Source of the DNA: Spongospora subterranea f. sp. subterranea | Taxonomy: Eukaryota; Endomyxa: Phytomyxea; Phytomyxea; Plasmodiophorida | Assembly: GCA_049724395.1 (NCBI GenBank) | Contig: JAUGWO010000107.1 | Coordinates: forward strand, 186,001 to 250,000 | Length of the DNA stretch: 64,000 nt | Reading direction: 5' to 3' | Shown: one piece after another, positions 55,658 to 64,000 of the stretch | Layout: the number at the start of each line of letters is the position of its first letter | Position numbering within the stretch: position 1 is the stretch's first letter | Made by a program: the position numbers and the translations under genes | The notes under the pieces: generated by a model | The model's database searches: none | Told to the model about the DNA's origin: nothing | What the model saw: only the letters and a program-made list of their open reading frames with translations

Positions 55658-57273
55658 ATGTCAGGGAACTATCAGGCCGCCGGCAAATTACTCAGAGAGA
55701 TGATGAACCGGCGTGTTGGACTCAAGACACTCATGTTCAATTCTGATAAGCGTTCTGTGTTATTCAATAATCGTTTAGTGTTCGCCCTTGTATGTCAAGC
55801 AATTAAATGTAAGCTGATAACTGAGTCGACGATAACGGCTGTTTTTTCAATTTGAAAACCAGATCATGATATCATTGCCCGACTAATTGCCGATACGCCG
55901 TTATATGGTCTAGCTCGTGAGCCATCAGGCAAGTACACAATTATCGTTATGGTGTACGATCTTCTTTTCGGCAAGGGGTGTATTATTGGTGGAGGATCCC
56001 TCCGCCGATCTATCATGGAAAACTCTGCCGTGTTAAAAGAAAAAGTTTTGGCGGAAAAAACAAAGTTACATATAACGGAGAACGAGCATCTATTGCCGGG
56101 ACATTACCGACATTCCCAAACCCTTCTCAAGTATGCTCGCGTTAATACGCTGAAGATGAACCTGGATGATGCAATCTCTTCCATGGCTGCTCTAAAAGAT
56201 GTTAAATCATAAGCAGTGCTCAGTCGAGCAGTGCTCAGTCGATATCGACTCAGATATTCCCAGCCTTCTCCGTCTACCATCACATTATGATCTCCATGAT
56301 AATGAACTTGTCACCAATGGTAGTATAATATTGCAAGATAAAGCGTCTTGTATGCCAGTCCATGTTCTCTTGGATTCTCCTCAACAGATCCATCATGTTA
56401 TAGACGCATGCGCTGCGCCAGGTAATACCATAGTGCGTCTATATCGATCTCGTTATTCAGGTTAATGGTTAGGCAATAAGACCACACAGCTAGCTGCCGG
56501 GTTAGTTGACAAAGTCCATGCTTTTGAGCGCGATTCCAAGCGTTTCAAGCTTCTCTGCAGTCGTGTTGAACGTGCTGGAGCTGGGCATATAATCACTCCA
56601 GTTCATGCCGATTTTCGTACGTCTTCCCCAACTGATCCAGTATATGAGGATGTTGATGCAATTGTTGTCGATCCTAGTTGTTCAGGGTACCAGCTCGTTC
56701 ATTGCCAGTTCAACTCGCGGTGCTAAATCTCTTTTGTTCAGATCTGGTTTAGCTCAACATCGTATTGAAGCGTCACTGCAGCTCGCTTCCACAACGAAAA
56801 GCGATTTGTATAGACTTCAGAGGCAACAGGTTGAACTGATTATGCATGCGATGAAGTTTCCTGGTGTTAGAAGGATCACATATTCAACATGCTCCGTTAA
56901 TCGTGAAGAAAACGAAGATGTGGTGCGCATTATTCTGAGACGCTCTCCAGGATGGAAATTGGATAACGCGATGCCGTCTTGGCCATGCCGTGGATGGTCA
57001 TCAGTGTTTCCTGGCGCCGAACATTGCATTAGATCATCACCTGAAATGGGAACCCATGGATTTTTCGTCGCGCTTTTCGTCCGAGTGCCGGTAGATCAAA
57101 CCGCACCTGCCGATTTACTTCCTATGTCGACGAAATTAAGTCCAAGTCCAATTGATGAAAAAAGGGCACCGATACGTTCACAATCAGGATCAAGAATCAA
57201 GGCCAATCAGAGTATCCAGAACAGAAGACGGGGGAAACGCTGCCTATTAAACCCTTCTAAGTTTTTATCGTAG
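55658..57273 (+). CDS. RCM1: NSUN5 / Rcm1, 25S/28S rRNA cytosine-C5 methyltransferase
   Basis: Nucleolar enzyme that methylates one cytosine of the large-subunit rRNA. The start MSGNYQAAGKLLREMMNRRV is like NSUN5 (AA.vL......g s.K.L...). Later exons give VYDLLFGKGCIIGGGSLRRS, YARVNTLKMNLDDAI, SLLRLPSHYDLHDNELVTNG, IILQDKASCMPVHVLLD, VIDACAAPG (SAM motif I; an intron follows and continues NKTTQLAAGL), VDAIVVDPSCSGS (motif IV with catalytic-release Cys), RRITYSTCSVNREENEDVVR (motif VI with catalytic Cys), and the NSUN5 tail FPGAEHCIRSSPEMGTHGFF. All key residues are present. Near 56200-56260 a 15-base direct repeat ending in CAG makes several tandem acceptors, and I could not find a donor that keeps frame there. 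Confidence 0.93.
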
Positions 57274-57561
57274 CCTATATAATTGGCCTAAAATAGGAGT
57301 AATTCTCATCAATGGGCTAATTTAGTATGAAAAGCCTGTTTTTGCTCAATGACAATGTTATGGCGAAAGAGAATGGCGATTGTGACTTGTCAGTCCGTAG
57401 AATAAAGGTGTTGGTTAAAGGGATCCGAAGGCGGTGTCATTGGGTTCACCATTCCGGGGAGCATTGAAAGGCGCGATTGCCGGAATTGTCGTTGGGTGTG
57501 ATCATTCATCCCGCGATAGGTATTGCCTTTGACAGGTCCGGCGACAGCTGTATTTGACCCG
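57274..57561. other. Intergenic region
   Basis: About 290 bases between NSUN5 and the FAM32A-like gene. No gene is seen. Confidence 0.4.
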
Positions 57562-57901
57562 ATGTCGTCGTCTTATAAAGCGGTTGTAACTGGCAAGCTC
57601 AGGCTGAAGAAGCTGGTATCATCTCCTCGATTATAAGAATGATTCATGATTGTTTAATACTTTCCAAATACAGGATTCGGCTCCTAATAAATCCATAAAT
57701 AAAAGGAGAAAGCGCAAATCCAATACCAAGGCAGACAGTGGAGAACCTGTTGAAAAGGACGAAGATCAACCGTCGGTCAAACCGAATCCCGCTCAAACAA
57801 CTACTATTGTTGACGAGCGTGAGAAAAAAAAAGCGATCGATATTGTAAATAGTGTGGAGATAAATAATGAATCTGAGTATTTTAATCATGTTTGGGATTG
57901 A
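57562..57901 (+). CDS. FAM32A-like (DUF1754) small nuclear protein
   Basis: Two exons: 57562-57615 (MSSSYKAVVTGKLRLKKL) and 57674-57901, joined in phase by a 58-nt GTATCA...ATACAG intron. The N-terminal Y-x-x-V-x-x-G-x-L-x-L-K motif and the following Lys/Arg stretch (INKRRKRKSNTK) fit FAM32A, a small spliceosome-associated protein of the C* complex. The C-terminal half (EREKKKAIDIVNSVEINNES) is less typical: the usual EHYDIPKV tail is not obvious. About 93 residues. The 3' end overlaps the convergent Pol X gene by 16 bases. Confidence 0.6.
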
Positions 57902-59604
57902 GATTTGTCTTGTGATTGATTATCTGTGCTAATCGGGGTGACTACAGCATTAGCTCGTTTACCAGGATCGATAAACACCAGTCCTAAAACGTCGAAGATG
58001 TCTTTTTCAGTTGGGCAATTGACGCAGGGCCCAAGTATGGATCTCCCCTGTTCATCATAACGAGCCGGAAATAGGCCATGATCCCCTAACGAATAACCCT
58101 GCACAACGATCGTGTTATTGACAAGAGCCCTGACGTGACGACATCGGTAGAATACCAACCATTTGTTTTGCATATAATCTCATGCTGCGAACGAACTGAG
58201 CATCGCCAGTAAAATATGCCAATGCATATGGTCGCAACCACTTAGGATACATCTTGATGTCGATTCGACGATGGAGTGAGCTGCTGTTCAACTGGGCAAT
58301 ACCCATGTACGAGCATTTATCGAATTTCCCATTCGATGAAGACGGAAGCGCCAGGTGATCGGTCAGGAACCCTTGCGCTGTGAGATCGGTGATGAGGCTG
58401 TTGAGAATATGGTATAGACTCGTTTCGATATTATTAGTGGTTGGAGTAATGATCATGTCGATATCGCCACACATGGGCTCATTCCTACGATATGACCCGC
58501 AAATCGTCATCAGACTGTTCGGAAACCTTTTGAGCAGCGCAGAATCGACCACATCTGCTAGTTTGGCAACCTCCTGTCTCGACATCTTGATTTGCAGTTC
58601 ATCGTGCACCTTGAGACACTTCTGAACCGCTAACGGAAGAGTGCTCTCAATCGAACGGACATCGTCAATAGTTCTACACCCTTTCAACCATAACTCATTA
58701 GCCAGCTTATTGCCAACTCCCCAGATCGATGTGAACTTGGTCAACGCTGCCACTTTCTCGTCACTGTCAAGACTTTCCAGTTTTCCACATTCCCCGGTTG
58801 TCACAATCTCTTTGATCCTGGCGATTAGCTTTCCTCCAATGCCTTTCCTAGTATGGAGAAACCTGTCCACATCCGCTTCTGTCTTCAATGTTTCCGTCAA
58901 TGATCCCACAAAATTACGAGCTCGTTCATAAGCGCGCCGTTCGAACTCTATAAATACGTAGGGCATTGACGACACCGTAGGAAATGATCGCTAACAGTAT
59001 TACCATTTCCCAATGCACCTTCAGCCGCTGCAATTCTGCCTAAAACATCAACAATTACTGGGTTCATTCGCGTCTGAACGGCCGGATTGGCGTCAGCATC
59101 TAAAGATTGGCTGAGTGATTGCGACTCTGGTTCATTATCAGTCGAATCCGATTTCGCGCTTGGCGACTGTGGCTCTGACGAATAGTTCGACGAGAGAGAT
59201 GACTTAGACTTCCATGTAAACATGTTCGAGGAAGGCAGCGTATGATTTTTGAGAGCCGATACAATCCACTCTGGGGTGTAGATCTTATTATCTGGAAAAT
59301 CGGTGTTTTTCACATCGGCATATTTGCTTTGAATCATGTGTGTGACATCAGCTGTTAATTCTTCTGATATCCTACCATCTTCATTAACACAGCCAATCAA
59401 AACTACTGAAACCTGATCCAGCTCTGCAGTTTACTTGCCATTACTGAGAATATTCCGAACGAGGCATGATCGTCTCGCGGCTGTTAAATCAGGTGCTGCG
59501 TTGGGCGATATAAAAAACGTCAGGCCCGAGAACAGAGTGCTTTGACAGCGAATCTCTTTGGATCGAGGTCGTTTGCATCCTTTGCCGGGCAACACCGCGG
59601 CCAT
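57886..59604 (-). CDS. BRCT-containing family X DNA polymerase (Pol lambda/Pol IV type)
   Basis: A gap-filling polymerase for base-excision and end-joining repair. The start is ATG 59604 (MAAVLPGKGCKRPRSKEIRC). The BRCT domain is LFSGLTFFISPNAAPDLTAA, RRSCLVRNILSN, then a GC-AG intron (GCAAGT donor) and VVLIGCVNEDGRISEELTAD and IYTPEWIVSALKNH. After a Ser-rich linker, a GTAATA intron joins GALGNEFERRAYERARNFVG, the lyase/8-kDa helices, with HhH motifs RKGIGGKLIARIKEIV and IWGVGNKLANELW. The catalytic core has CGSYRRNEPMCGDIDMIITP (first two Asp) and RRIDIKMYP (third Asp). A final intron leads to GYSLGDHGLFPARYDEQGRS and PTEKDIFDVLGLVFIDP, as in Pol lambda. Complete and apparently active. Confidence 0.92.
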
Positions 59605-59900
59605 GGGATATCACTTTTCAAGCGCTATGGTCTGCCTGGCAGACGGCCGTTCACACTCAATGGCGAGTTCATATGGTGAGATATACGCCTGCAGACCAAT
59701 CATGTGGTCGAGTCATGACATGCTGTGCAGTCCCAGTGGTCGGTGCTGGTCTCGCACATGGCGCTACGCACATCACTACGAACCTGAACAGTGTTTTAGG
59801 AGATACCGGAAGGAATTACTCAAGCGGCATACAAATGAGTTTAACGACCTCTTATATTTGGATTGAAACTGTATTTGTACTTAAATTAAACATTCTATCT

Positions 59901-61898
59901 CTATTTTGTTTTATTGGAGCCTGCAATGACGCCATTGATCATTGTCATTATTCGGGCTTTTTCTTCTTCCGGCAAAGTCATTCTATTAATCGTATCCTTC
60001 ATGGTCTCCAGTCTTCCTTCACCCTTTAGTGTAAGCAATGCCTGTTTTAATATCAGCCGATTATATAGACCAATAACACTAGCCCATTAATTCGAGAAAA
60101 CCATTACCTGAGCGGCAATTTCGAACAGTTGATGATTCATGCATATTTCATATCGCTCTTCTAAGTTTTCAATCATTGCAGCATATTTAATCATATCCGC
60201 TTTTGGTCCACCAAACCTGGGCAATCCATTTCAGTCCGAATACCAAGCAATATAGCAATCTCACTTACTCCGCATAGACTTCCACGAACGCGCGGAATCC
60301 AATGATACATTTCGATTTTCTTGTGAACGTGGTCTACGTGTTCAAGAAAATTAGTAAGGAATCTCGCGCTGTTGAACGTTGACCTTTTTCACCAGCGCAT
60401 TGACTCCTAACCAATCGCCAACCTGTGCACGTGCGCGTACAGCAATCCAAGTATAGGTCTTCTTGCCGATCTAGAGAGGATTCAACTTGATACCAAGCGG
60501 CTTAGTTCATTTTGAAAATCAACCTGGAATGCATCTCTGATCCCTTTAGCATGGGATAACTTTCCTTTTTGTGCATTGCCGTGGTAGGTAAGGCAATACC
60601 TGTTTGTGCTGTCAGCATACTACCTCACGATCTGATGTATACGTATGGACCTCAACAAATTGATGACCGGTAGTCCGATAACATTCCATCGAGGATGTGT
60701 AAGCCAGATCTGGTTCGTGCCATTTTCCGCTAGCTGGAGATCCCATTCCTATTTATCCACGTTATGACAATCCAGAGATAAAAATCATATTTGTACAAAC
60801 TTCAATACTTATTTGCCGTTTCAATAAAGAATGAAGATCGGCTATATGTTTACAAAGGAATGTTAACTCTGGCCCCTTTGACTGAGTGTTATGAGCTTCT
60901 ATAAACCGTTGGCAATCAGCGATGGCTGCAAGACGAGAGTTGGCCTGCATATTTTACAGGATGAATAACATCGAAGTGAGCTGTAAATGATTGTCATTAT
61001 TACGTCTTTATGAGATGTCGCGATGTTCAACATGTGAAGAGCAGCGTTATCCAGTCGATTTAGCGCCGTATATCTGAATGCCCAGAGTATTATAGATTGG
61101 AACTTATCAGGCCATGTCTTACATTCTAATTAATACCGAAGAATTCCTTACGCTCTCGAGATGCGACAGAAACGCATCTAAAGCGACGGGATGATCTTTA
61201 AGAATTTGAAGAAATAAATGTTCTTTTAGAGTTTCGAACATAAATATTGTCACTTCGAGGATAATATCGCTATTTTCTGGTGACCAAATTAGCTTTGATC
61301 CCATATAATGATGAAGATTATGTACCGGTGTTCAGCGCGCCTGCAATCAGCATTCTTTTTCGAAACAAACTCCTGCAGGAATGCATCGGAGCATAGTCAT
61401 TTATAGCCGCCCTTTCTAGTACAAACGCAATGGAAGGTGGTCCATTTGCTGGCAGTGTAGGCGATAGCTTAGCAGCGTCCAGTTGACCTAGTCAGCTAAT
61501 TAATACCGAGTATTCATAACTATCATAATATGAATACTTTGAAGAGAAGCTACCTGAGAGCGAAGTTTTTCCAAGACAGAAATATGATCACCCTGAAAAG
61601 AAGATTGACAGGGCGACACCGAAGAGCCTCTAGGTGTAGTAGCATGAGAAGGATCCACAGACATACTGCTTCCAAGAAAGACGTCGAATGGATGTGATGA
61701 GGATAGATCAGAGATTTTTCCAGAAGTAGTCGATGGAACAGCTTTGGGAGGTACTTCCGTATGGGAAACCCGTCTCGCAGGAATTGATACTTGAGGGGAT
61801 GTCTTCGGTGCGAAAAAATCAGCGAATGGGTCATATTTCTGATCGGGGTCCTCCGACGTCACGCCATCCCAATTCAAACCTGGTCCGGTTGGAACCAT
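59901..61898 (-). CDS. VIPAS39: VIPAS39 / SPE-39 (Vps16B), CHEVI complex subunit
   Basis: A Vps16-C-like protein that pairs with Vps33B in endolysosomal trafficking. Exon 1 (from 61898) begins MVPTGPGLNWDGVTSEDPDQ and is Pro/Ser-rich, ending SVLEKLRSQVASLQ, like SLERFRSLQDKLQLLEE in the human protein. Next is SDIILEVTIFMFETLKEHLF with ILKDHPVALDAFLSHLESV, aligning to the ITAVLIFLKRTLSKEIL...VALRHLIHFLKEI region. HIADLHSLLKRQISIE aligns with HIQDHYTLLERQIIIE. GIRDAFQIGKKTYTWIAVRA and RAQVGDWLGVNALVKK align with [25 protein letters not shown]... The C-terminus is ETMKDTINRMTLPEEEKARI, ending SNKTK. Many introns. The resemblance is closer to VIPAS39 than to VPS16 itself because of the LLKRQISIE and the pattern-matched N-terminus, but a divergent VPS16 is the alternative. 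Confidence 0.72.
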
Positions 61899-61942
61899 CG
61901 ATTGCGATTGTGGTGACGAAGAGCACAGCAGATAACAGTGTG

Positions 61943-62004
61943 ATGGGATGGGTCAAGGGGCTGCACCTCATTCGGTAACCGGTAATGACCCCATGACCCA
62001 TCCC
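61943..62004. repeat. Inverted repeat, 16-bp arms
   Basis: GGGATGGGTCAAGGGG (61943-61958) faces CCCCATGACCCATCCC (61989-62004) with one mismatch. The 30-base loop contains GGTAACCGGT. It could form a hairpin or be a regulator-binding palindrome upstream of VIPAS39. Confidence 0.7.
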
Positions 62005-62565
62005 CCATATACAGACTACCTACAGATCACACTAAACCGTGACCAACTACAGTACCATATCGTCTGTAGAACAATATGGGCCAATGACGGGACAGTAACG
62101 TTTGATAGGGAGTTAGCGATACAGTTCATTTAAACACCAGTAGGACATGACACCACAATCGGAAGGACAATGTGCAATTAGGGATTCTCGAGGAGAACAA
62201 ATTAAATCGCCATGACCTACTATTTCAATGATATGATGAGGATATGTATACAATATCTTGAAGGGAATTTCGGGGCAGGAGAATGGACGTAAAGAGATTG
62301 TCTTATTGTGGTGGCGGACGGGCGCACCGGCACTCAGTGCCGTGGGTGGAGCCGTATACTCTAGTGCTCGGGCATTGCCACGAACCTGCCAGGGGCATCG
62401 TCACGAAAGTGCCTGGGGCAATCACGAAGTGCCGGGTAGTTATTTCAGGTGCAGTTTTAAACGAGATAGTGCTTTTTCGAGGAGTTTTGATTGCGCGGTC
62501 TGACGGGTCCGGGTTCGTTGAACAATTTTCAAATAAGCGCGATTCTCTTTTCAGGCATCTGCCGT

Positions 62566-62608
62566 AATCGTGCAATAATAATGCATAGTTGCACTATTAT
62601 GCACGATT
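62566..62608. repeat. Imperfect palindrome
   Basis: AATCGTGCAATAATAATGCA faces TGCACTATTATGCACGATT around a short loop. It lies 190 bases upstream of the PIP-box gene's ATG. It could be a cruciform, a binding site or the remains of a small foldback element. Confidence 0.7.
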
Positions 62609-62795
62609 AAAATGCGCCTGGCACTTTGTTTACCTGACAGGTTTATATATTTCTGTTTTAAGTAAATTTTGGTTGGCGACTCAATTCTCCTGACACAATC
62701 TCATATATTATGGCATCCACCCCCGCACAAGCGATCTCTGTCAATGCATCGCTTTCTGAAATAAAATTTGTGTTTAGGGATTTCGACGTAAAACA

Positions 62796-64000
62796 ATGGC
62801 GAAAAAGCAATCTCAGATGCGTGATTTTTTCAAGCCATCAACATCATCTGTTGATCCAAAACCTAGGCTTAACGGAACTTCAAAAATCAAAGAAGTCGAA
62901 ACTATCTCGATGAACAACCCGATGGAATTGTCTCAAACGAAGTCCAATTCTCTAGGCAAGGCAGCCAACGATCCAGGTCCTGTGCCAGAGCGTCTCGAAT
63001 CTAAACAAGGATTGGACAAGGCAAAAAGAAAAAGCTCAGGACGTTCAAAGAAAAAGGGCAGTGAAGACATTAAAAATGACGTCGAACCCACAGATGAGGA
63101 GTCCGATAGTATTACGAAACCTGTTCCTAAAGTCAAATTACCTAACCCAAAAAAAGGTGCTGCGGTTCAGAAGAAAGGCGTTGCAATCACCAAGAAAGGC
63201 TGTACAAAGGTGTCACAACCAAAGCTAAGAGCTCGGCTAACGATGGGCGGGTCCAGAAAAAAAAAAGCAGGCAACGAAGAATATTACAATGACGATAGCG
63301 TATCGGAAGACAGTTCTGATGACGTTCAAATCACCTCCAAACATGTTAATCGCCGACGAATCACTATCAGTGATGATGAAGATGATGAGCCAACAAAACC
63401 TAAGGAGAAGCCTGTTCGAGATGCGGTCACTGCTACTCAAAAATTGGTCACTGACTACGCTGAACCGATCAAAGGTCCAATTCAACATCCAAAGCCCAAA
63501 CAGACTGCACCTAAAGAGTTCATCTCCAGCAAAGACTTTTTTTCTTCTGTTAAGAGTCGTGGCGCTATTGCACTGTTAGTTTCATCAAACGCTTCGTCAG
63601 CCTATTGATCATGTTTTCAACAGCAAGCCCATAAATGATCCTATCAAGCAAGTTTTTCCTGTTGAAGGTCAAACCGAGGCAGCACTGTAAATCGACACCT
63701 TGTTTTTTGTTCGTTTTTATTCTCATCGATAACGTTCTACAGTTCCATTATTTCTCCTTCTCCCCAGGGTCTCGAAGAAACACCTTCTCAACCATCCATC
63801 AATGGTGCCAATTGTTGCGCGCCTCTTCATTCAGTGTCGGAGCCTGTTTACCAACTGGGCCATCAGATCAATTCGCCATTACACGCTCTCAGGTTTGTCG
63901 CCTTGTTCGTGCCTTTATTGCTTCTAATAATCATTGTTAAGCACTGATAAAAAGAAAAATATCGTATCCATGGATACCTTAGCCGACGCATCGGTCCATA
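62796..64000 (+). CDS. PIP-box nuclear protein, possibly RFC1 N-terminus (runs off right edge)
   Basis: ATG at 62796 gives MAKKQSQMRDFFKPSTSS: QSQMRDFF is a canonical PCNA-interacting PIP box (QxxM/I/LxxFF) at the very N-terminus. It is followed by about 200 residues rich in Lys, Ser and acidic patches (HVNRRRITISDDEDDEPTKP), typical disordered nuclear sequence, and a second motif FISSKDFFSSVKSR resembling the D-Y/F-F segment of RFC1. Introns begin near 63572 (GTTAGT) and 63662 (GTCAAA), and the rest lies outside. Replication factor C large subunit is the best guess because of the terminal PIP box and the DFF segment. DNA ligase I, MSH6 or another PCNA partner is possible. No AAA+ or BRCT part is inside the window. 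Confidence 0.5.

Larger units (their letters stand above)
61899..62795. other. Head-to-head intergenic region with inverted repeats
   Basis: About 900 bases between VIPAS39 and the PIP-box gene. Two inverted repeats are listed separately. Short frames on both strands (62283-62567, 62303-62575) overlap each other and match nothing. A TGCC/GGCA-rich patch lies at 62320-62440. Confidence 0.45.

Noticed and set aside
59558-60029. Plus-strand frames with several cysteines opposite the Pol X start and VIPAS39 end
   Set aside because: They overlap supported minus-strand exons and the gap between them, and match no family.
1-64000. tRNA, rRNA, CRISPR array or bacterial-type operon
   Set aside because: I looked for B-box-like GGTTCGAAT stretches, rRNA cores and spaced direct repeats and found none convincing; the gene structure is eukaryotic.

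Overview
This is a 64 kb piece of a compact eukaryotic nuclear genome. Most genes are split by short GT-AG introns, usually about 40-65 nt, with GTA-type donors. Genes lie on both strands, often with only tens to hundreds of bases between them. The protein set is opisthokont: farnesyltransferase alpha and beta, a heterotrimeric G-protein gamma subunit ending in a CaaX box, Nhp6-type HMG protein, Dad1/Ost2, Vps8, WDR55/Jip5, Ufd3/PLAA, DNA polymerase delta and NSUN5. Several members are rare or absent in the familiar yeasts and moulds: separate MoaA and MoaC enzymes, RFWD3, a microcephalin-like three-BRCT protein, VIPAS39/SPE-39, and an eIF4G that carries MA3 and W2-like domains after MIF4G. 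I infer an early-diverging fungus (chytrid, rozellid or similar) or a close relative. The window alone cannot fix the lineage.

Layout. 0-10 kb: the 5' part of farnesyltransferase beta at the left edge, a DHHC palmitoyltransferase, MoaC, two unknown small genes, a U1A/U2B''-type RRM protein, RFWD3 and eIF2D. 10-18 kb: a poorly coding stretch with an exact 90-bp tandem repeat, a Sel1-repeat protein, Nhp6, MoaA, the G-gamma subunit and a C-CAP-domain protein. 18-22.5 kb: VPS8. 22.5-26 kb: gene-poor, with an 879-bp element bounded by 129-bp inverted repeats and two possible membrane or secreted protein fragments. 26-42.5 kb: an LRR protein, WDR55, the BRCT protein, a small Cys/His protein with an acidic tail, PLAA, a nearly 5-kb eIF4G gene, a possible discoidin-like protein and a seven-beta-strand methyltransferase. 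42.5-47 kb: a repeat-rich stretch with a decayed LTR-element gag fragment, a degraded transposase-like piece and an 81-82-bp tandem repeat. 47-64 kb: DAD1, a MATE transporter, DNA polymerase delta, farnesyltransferase alpha, NSUN5, FAM32A-like, a BRCT/family-X polymerase, VIPAS39, and the start of a PIP-box protein (possibly RFC1) that leaves the right edge.

Functional links are thematic, not operonic. MoaA and MoaC together make cyclic pyranopterin monophosphate. Both farnesyltransferase subunits are present, together with one likely substrate (G-gamma, ending CTVM). Vps8 and VIPAS39 are endolysosomal tethering-complex components. Pol delta, the Pol X enzyme, RFWD3, the BRCT protein and the RFC1-like protein all serve replication or repair. 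eIF4G, eIF2D and NSUN5 serve translation. Exon joins below were worked out by eye and have not been tested against transcripts.
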